In this document: positions 58,866 to 64,000 of the stretch, in pieces
Layout of the letters: each line of letters begins with the position of its first letter
Numbering within the stretch: the stretch's first letter is position 1
Source: [Mycobacterium] zoologicum
GTDB taxonomy: Bacteria > Actinomycetota > Actinomycetes > Mycobacteriales > Mycobacteriaceae
Reading direction: 5' to 3'
DNA: 64,000 bases
Assembly (NCBI RefSeq): GCF_020172665.1
Contig: NZ_CP083985.1
Span: forward strand, 2,842,146-2,906,145
Notes under the pieces: model-generated
Seen by the model: the letters and a program-made list of their open reading frames with translations, nothing else
What the model was told of the DNA's origin: nothing
The model's database searches: none
Program-made: the position numbers and the translations under genes

Positions 58866-59002
58866 TCAGGGAGTCGGATTCGACTGTTCGATCCGCTCGA
58901 CCGCCGCTTCCAGCAGCTCGCTCGGGCTGACCTCGCCTTGGCGACCAGCTCCGCCTGCGCAGTGGCGTCCATCCACCGGGTCTGAGCCGCAAGACCACTC
59001 AT
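58866..59002 (-). pseudogene. 5' relic of an amidase-signature gene, frameshifted
   Basis: From an ATG at 59002 the minus strand reads MSGLAAQTRWMDATAQAELVAK; one base lost after that shifts the frame, and the continuation GEVSPSELLEAAVERIEQSNPTP follows in the next frame before a TGA at 58866-58868. Joined, this is the N-terminal helix pair of amidase-signature enzymes (compare the LVERLRSGDVSPAEVVDAAI region of the amidase at 24 kb). The catalytic part is gone. So only about 45 codons remain of a former gene. Confidence 0.6.
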
Positions 59003-59052
59003 GACTTCCGGTTCTACCACGACCGGAGCTCGATCACGTCCGCACTTCGCGG

Positions 59053-59445
59053 CTACCCGCGACGCTGGACACCCTGACCGGCGTGACGGGTGGCGCCCCA
59101 GAGCCCAACGCCGATGCCGACGATCGCTCCACCGAGGCCGATGATCTGCTGGCCGCGCTTGAGGTCGGCGTGCACGCTCATCCCGCCCAGCAGATCGGCC
59201 GCGTCTGCACCACCGGAAGCCAGGAACCAGCCGCGGGTATCTCGGCCACGCACGGCTGCATACAGCAACAGGCCCCCGATCAGGGCGTCGCGGTAGCCCA
59301 TCGACCGGAGAAGCAGACGTGCGGAAGGCCCGGGGTCATCCGGTTCTCCCCATATCCTGTTCGCCCGCAGGGGGTCGACCAGGAACGATACGCCCGAGGC
59401 CAGCCGGATGCTGCCGGCGACAAGCGCAGCGCGGTCCTTCGCCAT
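59053..59445 (-). CDS. small membrane protein of unknown family
   Basis: A 130-residue protein with three or four hydrophobic helices: around ALVAGSIRLASGVSFLV, DALIGGLLLYAAV, WFLASGGADAADLLGG and IIGLGGAIVGIGVGLWGA. Resembles the DUF4267-type small actinobacterial membrane proteins, but the match is only by feel. ATG at 59445 (MAKDRAAL) preferred over 59469. Next to the Nudix gene, 36 bp. Confidence 0.6.
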   Translation of the reverse strand: MAKDRAALVAGSIRLASGVSFLVDPLRANRIWGEPDDPGPSARLLLRSMGYRDALIGGLLLYAAVRGRDTRGWFLASGGADAADLLGGMSVHADLKRGQQIIGLGGAIVGIGVGLWGATRHAGQGVQRRG

Positions 59446-59481
59446 GGACCGCAGCCTAATGCGGGGCATCGGTGCCCGGAG

Positions 59482-60201
59482 TTATTTCCAGGCGAACACC
59501 GGTTGCTCGAGTTCATCGACCGGGTCTCCTCGACCCTCCAGGCACAGCCACCGCAATTGCAGCAGCACCGCGCCCGTCGGCGCGTGGATGAGGTCGTTGC
59601 CCAACGGGATCTGCACGACCGGACGCGAGCTCTCCGGGATCGAGATGAAGCGCGGGGAGTCGTCGCGTTGCAATTGGTGCAGCCCGACCCGGTAGGCCGC
59701 GACCACCTCGTCGGGCGCGGGCCGCGGGTCGAGCCGCCCACCGCCCCAGATCACCACCGGGCTGATGACGTATCCGGAGCGTGTCGGGTAGTCGTCGAGG
59801 AGACCCAGCACGGCTGAGCCGGGCAGCCTGATGCCGACCTCCTCATCCAACTCCCGCAGCGCAGCGTCGACGGCGGTTTCGCCGGGATCCAGGCGACCCC
59901 CGGGCAACGCCCACTGAGCGGCATGCGAGGTGAGACGAGAAGCTCTGCGGCACAAGAGGAAAGCAGCACCTCCGGACACGTCGACCATGCGGCCGTCGAG
60001 TCCCGCCTCCGGCATGGGCCGCCCGCCGATCCAGTCGTCCACGGGCGCAGGGTCGACTCGGTCTTCACCGATCTCGGAGTCCACGATCACCACCGCGACG
60101 GCCGCGTGCCGCTTCGACGGGTCCGTCACCGCGCGGCGGTCATGAGCGTCCAGGCGTGCCCGGATCCGCTCTCGCAACGCCTCGTCATAGCTGATCGTCA
60201 C
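59482..60201 (-). CDS. Nudix hydrolase
   Basis: A 239-residue pyrophosphatase. The Nudix box is at residues 101-124 (GGRLDPGETAVDAALRELDEEVGI), complete with the R-E-L-x-E-E core. Wider family resembles CoA pyrophosphatase-like Nudix proteins, but the CoA signature was not verified. A GTG at 60201 is the best start; the longer frame upstream overlaps the GH6 gene and is rejected. Confidence 0.85.
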   Translation of the reverse strand: MTISYDEALRERIRARLDAHDRRAVTDPSKRHAAVAVVIVDSEIGEDRVDPAPVDDWIGGRPMPEAGLDGRMVDVSGGAAFLLCRRASRLTSHAAQWALPGGRLDPGETAVDAALRELDEEVGIRLPGSAVLGLLDDYPTRSGYVISPVVIWGGGRLDPRPAPDEVVAAYRVGLHQLQRDDSPRFISIPESSRPVVQIPLGNDLIHAPTGAVLLQLRWLCLEGRGDPVDELEQPVFAWK

Positions 60202-60241
60202 CCGCTGGGCCCTAGGCAGTTCCGCTTTCAGTGGGCCGCGC

Positions 60242-61213
60242 TCAGCCGGCGTTGCGCGCCAGGTTGATCGCGTACTCGCTGACGAAATGCCCCGCCGCGG
60301 GCTCACCCGAGCCGCAACTGCCGTCGGACTCCCCCACCCGCTTGACCCACAGGTAGGCGTCGGCGTGCTGTCCGGCGGTGTCGGTGGTGGGCGGTGTGCC
60401 CAGGGCCCGACCGCTGGGGTTGCACCAGCCGAACGGGTCGCCCTCGGCCGGACCGACACCGTTGCGGGAGGTGTCGATGACGTAGTGCGCTCCGCCCGTC
60501 ATACCCGAGATCTCTTCGCCGTAACCGGTTTCCTCTTCGGTGGTGAAGTAGTTCGTCGAGTTGAGACTGAAGCCCCGGGCGCGGCCCACACCGGCCTGGT
60601 TGAGCCGGTTCGCCATCTCGCCGGCACTCACCCAGCGGGAGTGCCCTGCGTCGACGTAGACCGCGGTGGCCGGGTTGCGGCTCAGCGTGTCCACGGCGTA
60701 GCTGATCAGATCGAAGCGCTCCTGGCGCGCGTCACCGGAGAGGCAGTCGGCCATCGCCAGCGCGTCGGGCTCGAGGATGATCGCGGCCGGGTTGCCGCCG
60801 ATTCCGTCGGCGACGCCGTCGACCCAGGCGCGGTAGGACGCGCCTGAGGAGAATCCGCCGGCGGCGTAGCTGCCGCAGTCCCGATGCGGGATCGCGTAGA
60901 GCACCAGCACCGGCGTGGCCCCGGCCGCAGCCGCCGCACCGGTGTGGCGGGCCACGGTCGCACCGACCGAGCCGGGCGAGAAGGCCTGGTCAAGCCAGTA
61001 GGCCTGGGGGGTGTTGGCTACCCGAGCCAGCTCGGCACTGTCCGGCTGCGCGCTGGAGGCATGCATCGCCTTCGAGATCGGGTCGACATAGAACGGCCTA
61101 CCGGCCAGCGGGTTGTCCCCGTCGGCCTGGGCCGGACTCGCGCCGGCCAGTGCGGCAACAGCCAAAAACGGGGTAAGGCAGCGCGCAACAGCGCCAAAGA
61201 GTGCGGGGGTCAC
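60242..61213 (-). CDS. secreted glycoside hydrolase family 6 (cellulase-like)
   Basis: A 323-residue exported enzyme. Signal peptide ends ASPAQA (residue 30). The GH6 signature is clear: YAIPHRDCGSYAAGG with Asp112, then LEPDALAMADC with the general acid Asp150, a histidine/tryptophan-bearing sugar-site region (YVDAGHSRW) and the conserved FSLNSTNY and DTSRNGVGP blocks. No cellulose-binding domain. GTG start at 61213. Related to M. tuberculosis CelA1, but located elsewhere there. Substrate could be cellulose or other beta-1,4-glucan. Confidence 0.88.
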   Translation of the reverse strand: MTPALFGAVARCLTPFLAVAALAGASPAQADGDNPLAGRPFYVDPISKAMHASSAQPDSAELARVANTPQAYWLDQAFSPGSVGATVARHTGAAAAAGATPVLVLYAIPHRDCGSYAAGGFSSGASYRAWVDGVADGIGGNPAAIILEPDALAMADCLSGDARQERFDLISYAVDTLSRNPATAVYVDAGHSRWVSAGEMANRLNQAGVGRARGFSLNSTNYFTTEEETGYGEEISGMTGGAHYVIDTSRNGVGPAEGDPFGWCNPSGRALGTPPTTDTAGQHADAYLWVKRVGESDGSCGSGEPAAGHFVSEYAINLARNAG

Positions 61214-61275
61214 AGGGAAAAATTACCTTACGATCGCCGCGAGGTCACAGGACGGTCACGATCGGCGCATTTCGC

Positions 61276-62508
61276 TCAGCCCAGCAACGCGTCGACAAAC
61301 GCCTCCGGCTCGAACGGGGCCAGGTCGTCGGGTCCCTCGCCGAGCCCCACCAGCTTGACCGGGACTCCCAGCTCCTGCTGCACCCGGAAGACGATCCCGC
61401 CCTTGGCGGTGCCGTCGAGCTTGGTCAGCACCACCCCGGTGATGTCGACGACGTCGGCGAACACCCGGGCCTGCGCCAGGCCGTTCTGCCCGATGGTGGC
61501 GTCGAGCACCAGCAGCACCTCATCGACGGCTGCGCGCTTGGTCACCACCCGCTTGACCTTGCCGAGTTCGTCCATCAGCCCGGTCTTGGTGTGCAGCCGC
61601 CCGGCGGTGTCCACGACGACGACATCGGCACCGGATCGCACACCGGTGTCGACGGCGTCGAAAGCCACCGAGGCCGGATCTGCCCCCTCGGGGCCGCGCA
61701 CGACCTCCGCCCCGACCCGTGCCGCCCAGGTCTGCAACTGGTCGGCGGCAGCGGCCCGGAACGTGTCGGCCGCGCCGAGCACCACCCGCCGGCCGTCGGC
61801 CACCAGCACCCGGGCCAGTTTGCCGACCGTGGTGGTCTTGCCGGTGCCGTTGACCCCCACCACCAGCAGCACCGAGGGATGGTCGTCATGCGGCAGCGCC
61901 CTGATCGCGCGGTCCAGGCCGGGCTGCAGCTCGCCGATCAGCACGTCACGCAGCACGGCGCGGGCCTCGGCTTCGGTGCGCACCTGACCACCTGCCAGCC
62001 GTTCCCGCAGCTGGGCGACCACCGACTCGGTGACGACGGGCCCCAGGTCGGCGACCAGCAGGGTGTCCTCGATGTCCTGCCAGGAGTCGTCGTCCAGGTC
62101 GCCGCCGCCGAGCAGCCCGAGCACGCTGCGCCCCAACGCATTCTGCGATTTGGCCAACCGGCCGCGCAGGCGCTGCATCCGGCCGTCAACCGGTTCGATG
62201 TCGGGTTCGCGAACGGCCTCGGCGGGTGCTTCGGGCAGTGCGACGTCGGTGATCGTGCGCCGGGGGGCGTCGCGGGGCACGGTGGCGTCGTCGCCGACGA
62301 CCGGGGTCTCGGTGCGGCTGAACTCGATTCCCGTCGACGCGGTGTAGCCGCCGGAGCGGTCCAGGCTCTGCTGTTCTGGGCGTGTTGCGCCCGACAGGCT
62401 GATGCGCCGGCGCCGTTGGCGCACCAGGCCGAAGACCAGCGCGGCGATGACGACGAGGGCGACGGCGACCGCTAGGGCGATCCAGAGACCTTCAGACACG
62501 CCCGCCAT
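61276..62508 (-). CDS. ftsY: SRP receptor FtsY
   Basis: A 410-residue SRP receptor GTPase. Mycobacterial type: an N-terminal membrane helix (LWIALAVAVALVVIAALVFGL), then an acidic/variable linker, then NG domain with GVNGTGKTTTVGKLA, DTAGRLHTK and TKLDGTAKGG. ATG at 62508 begins MAGVSEGLW; the longer upstream frame lies in the divergent promoter and is rejected. Partner of Ffh. Confidence 0.95.
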   Translation of the reverse strand: MAGVSEGLWIALAVAVALVVIAALVFGLVRQRRRRISLSGATRPEQQSLDRSGGYTASTGIEFSRTETPVVGDDATVPRDAPRRTITDVALPEAPAEAVREPDIEPVDGRMQRLRGRLAKSQNALGRSVLGLLGGGDLDDDSWQDIEDTLLVADLGPVVTESVVAQLRERLAGGQVRTEAEARAVLRDVLIGELQPGLDRAIRALPHDDHPSVLLVVGVNGTGKTTTVGKLARVLVADGRRVVLGAADTFRAAAADQLQTWAARVGAEVVRGPEGADPASVAFDAVDTGVRSGADVVVVDTAGRLHTKTGLMDELGKVKRVVTKRAAVDEVLLVLDATIGQNGLAQARVFADVVDITGVVLTKLDGTAKGGIVFRVQQELGVPVKLVGLGEGPDDLAPFEPEAFVDALLG

Positions 62509-62621
62509 TGTTTCAGGGCCTCGGCGGGCACGGGTTGTCGGTGGTGTTCGGCAGACTGCGACCAAGACGCCTTCGGGCGTAATCTGCAACTACCTGAGCT
62601 GCCATCGGAAGGAGGTGGACC

Positions 62622-63191
62622 GTGTCCGAGCTGTTGGATGGGCCGTTTGACTTGATGACCCTGGAGCAGTGGGATGCGCTGGAGATCGCCCATGCGCGAC
62701 GGTGGGAGCTCAGTGAGGGGTCCATCATCATGTCGCCGCGACCACCGCTGATACATCAGGAAATTTCGAAACGATTCACCCGCCTCCTCGATGATCACCT
62801 ACCGGGTGGAATGCGAACGCTTCCCGAAATCGAGGTCACGACGAGTACATCGTTTCCGCCCAGCGTGCGTGACCCGGACATCACGGTGATTCGAGAAGCC
62901 GCATTCAAGCCGAGCGCCACGCGGGTCCCAGCGGCCGACGTTGTGCTCGTCGTCGAGATCGTCTCGCCCGGCTCACGCAGCATGGACCACGTGATGAAGC
63001 TGTACGAGTACGCCAAGGCCGGCATCGAGCACTACTGGATCGTCGACGCCGAGGCCCCGACCGGAGAGTGGTTCCTGGCCTACCGCCTCGACGGCGACGT
63101 ATACCGGCCGGTCGCTGCGCTCGACGGCGATCACGCCGTTGTGCACGAGCCCGCTGAGGTGCGGTTCACCCTGGGCGAGCTGACCGGCTAA
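62622..63191 (+). CDS. Uma2-family (DUF820) nuclease-fold protein
   Basis: A 189-residue protein of the Uma2/DUF820 restriction-endonuclease-like family. Core residues fit: P-D-I after [14 protein letters not shown] with Glu, and a late K-L-x-x-Y motif ([18 protein letters not shown]). Members are abundant in cyanobacteria and found in actinobacteria; function unknown. GTG at 62622 follows AAGGAGGTGG, a very strong ribosome site. Its end overlaps the convergent smc end by 4 bp. Confidence 0.82.
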   Translation: MSELLDGPFDLMTLEQWDALEIAHARRWELSEGSIIMSPRPPLIHQEISKRFTRLLDDHLPGGMRTLPEIEVTTSTSFPPSVRDPDITVIREAAFKPSATRVPAADVVLVVEIVSPGSRSMDHVMKLYEYAKAGIEHYWIVDAEAPTGEWFLAYRLDGDVYRPVAALDGDHAVVHEPAEVRFTLGELTG

Positions 63192-64000
63192 CTCGGGCTG
63201 GCGACCAGCTCCTCGCCGCGTATGCGCTGCGAGATCACCGCGGTGATCCCGTCACCCTGCATGGTCACCCCGTACAGCGCGTCGGCGACCTCCATGGTCG
63301 GCTTCTGGTGGGTGATGACGATCAGCTGCGAGCGGGCCCGCAGCATCTCGAACAACGCCAGCAGACGGCGCAGGTTGGTGTCGTCGAGGGCGGCCTCTAC
63401 CTCGTCCATGATGTAGAACGGCGACGGGCGGGCCCGGAAGATCGCCACCAACATGGCGATCGCGGTCAGTGACTTCTCGCCACCGGACAGCAGCGACAGC
63501 CGCTTGACCTTCTTGCCGGGCGGGCGGGCTTCGACGTCGACCCCGGTGGTGAGCATGTCGCCGGGGTCGGTCAGCAGCAGCCGGCCCTCGCCGCCGGGGA
63601 ACAGTGCCGCGAACACCTCGGTGAACTCGCGTTCCACATCGGCGTAGGCGTCGGTGAACACCTGCAGGATGCGTGCGTCGACCTCGGACACCACGTCGAG
63701 CAGGTCTTTGCGGGCCGCCTTGACGTCTTCGAGCTGGGTGGACAGGAAGTTGTAGCGCTCTTCGAGTGCGGCGAACTCCTCCAGTGCCAGCGGGTTGACC
63801 CGGCCCAGCTCGGCCAGTTCACGTTCGGCGCGCTTGGCCCGGCGTTCCTGGGTGGGCCGGTCGAACGCCATGGGAGCCGGCGCGGTGACCTGCTCGCCGC
63901 GCTCACGGGCCTGCTCGAACTCGGCGATCTCCAACTCGGTGGGCGGCAGAGCGACGTCGGGGCCGTATTCGGCGATCAGGTCCGCCGAGCTCATCCCGAA
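63188..64000 (-). CDS. smc: chromosome segregation protein SMC, C-terminal part (5' end outside window)
   Basis: About 270 C-terminal residues; the frame stays open to the window edge. Includes the end of the coiled coil ([32 protein letters not shown]), the ABC signature [11 protein letters not shown], the Walker [14 protein letters not shown] and the D-loop. Condensin ATPase acting on chromosome organisation. The Uma2 gene sits between ftsY and smc, which are adjacent in M. tuberculosis. Confidence 0.93.
   Translation of the reverse strand, partial: FGMSSADLIAEYGPDVALPPTELEIAEFEQARERGEQVTAPAPMAFDRPTQERRAKRAERELAELGRVNPLALEEFAALEERYNFLSTQLEDVKAARKDLLDVVSEVDARILQVFTDAYADVEREFTEVFAALFPGGEGRLLLTDPGDMLTTGVDVEARPPGKKVKRLSLLSGGEKSLTAIAMLVAIFRARPSPFYIMDEVEAALDDTNLRRLLALFEMLRARSQLIVITHQKPTMEVADALYGVTMQGDGITAVISQRIRGEELVASPS

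Noticed and set aside
59083..59817. Plus-strand frame of 244 codons over the small membrane protein and Nudix gene
   Set aside because: Antisense to the Nudix box; no domain or ribosome site.
62567..62580. Small TTCG hairpin between ftsY and Uma2 (ACGCC-TTCG-GGCGT)
   Set aside because: Only a 5-bp stem in a divergent promoter region; too weak to call a terminator.

Overview
The window is a piece of a high-GC mycobacterial chromosome. Gene order follows the Mycobacterium tuberculosis block from mapB (Rv2861c) to smc (Rv2922c) almost gene by gene, mostly on the minus strand. PE, PPE, PE-PPE and PGRS-type proteins, a Rip1 protease and a mycobacterial XerC/DprA/YraN block support the assignment. 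The host is a non-tuberculous mycobacterium. The mpt83-dipZ-mpt70-mpt53 segment, the toxin-antitoxin pairs, fdhD/fdhF and pknI of the M. tuberculosis block are absent, and several genes not found there are present. The species cannot be fixed from this window alone; a Mycolicibacter/M. terrae-like or other environmental species is a guess.

Layout. 1-3 kb: end of a 13E12-type HNH protein, a fatty-acyl-AMP ligase and a degenerate alpha/beta-hydrolase. 3-14.7 kb: mapB, a DUF1707 protein, a penicillin-binding lipoprotein, a GNAT, the MEP-pathway/protease set dxr-rip1-ispG, a DUF2631 protein, rlmN, cdsA, frr and pyrH. 14.9-22.2 kb: a plus-strand seven-gene cassette orthologous to M. tuberculosis Rv0081-Rv0087, with an ArsR-type regulator followed by six subunits of a membrane complex related to complex I and energy-converting hydrogenase. 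22.2-28.4 kb: a MarR regulator (Rv2887-like), amidase, tsf, rpsB, an M23-like protein, a hydrolase and xerC. 28.4-38 kb: lactate 2-monooxygenase, a siderophore-interacting protein, dprA, comM-like, yraN, a triple-DUF190 protein, a GyrA-like/GNAT fusion, a DUF2469 protein, rnhB, lepB and rplS. 38-45 kb: an LppW-like lipoprotein, trmD, rimM, a KH protein, rpsP, a SnoaL-like protein, a D,D-carboxypeptidase, an amidohydrolase and ffh. 45-47.7 kb: an inserted PE/PPE pair and a small secreted protein. 47.8-52 kb: glnD, glnB and amt, preceded by a GlnR-like box. 52-58.9 kb: an accessory stretch with a phytoene-dehydrogenase-like oxidoreductase, TetR, enoyl-CoA hydratase, a signal-peptide PGRS protein, a secreted PE-PPE hydrolase and an SDR. 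59-64 kb: an amidase relic, a small membrane protein, Nudix, a GH6 glycosidase, ftsY, a Uma2 protein and the 3' end of smc.

How the genes work together. The conserved backbone covers translation (rpsB, tsf, frr, rplS, rpsP, rimM, trmD, rlmN, mapB), protein targeting (ffh, ftsY, lepB), envelope building (penicillin-binding lipoprotein, carboxypeptidase, cdsA), isoprenoid synthesis (dxr, ispG), recombination and DNA uptake (xerC, dprA, comM-like) and nitrogen control (amt, glnB, glnD). The accessory islands stand out. The hydrogenase-like complex has lost the nickel-iron ligands of its large subunit, so it is probably a redox-linked ion pump of the Ehr type rather than a hydrogenase. The PE protein carries a PPE-SVP-like C-terminus. 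A neighbouring pair carries PE-PPE-hydrolase and PGRS modules behind ordinary signal peptides instead of PE domains.

All identifications come from reading the translated sequence and from remembered family features. No database search was run.
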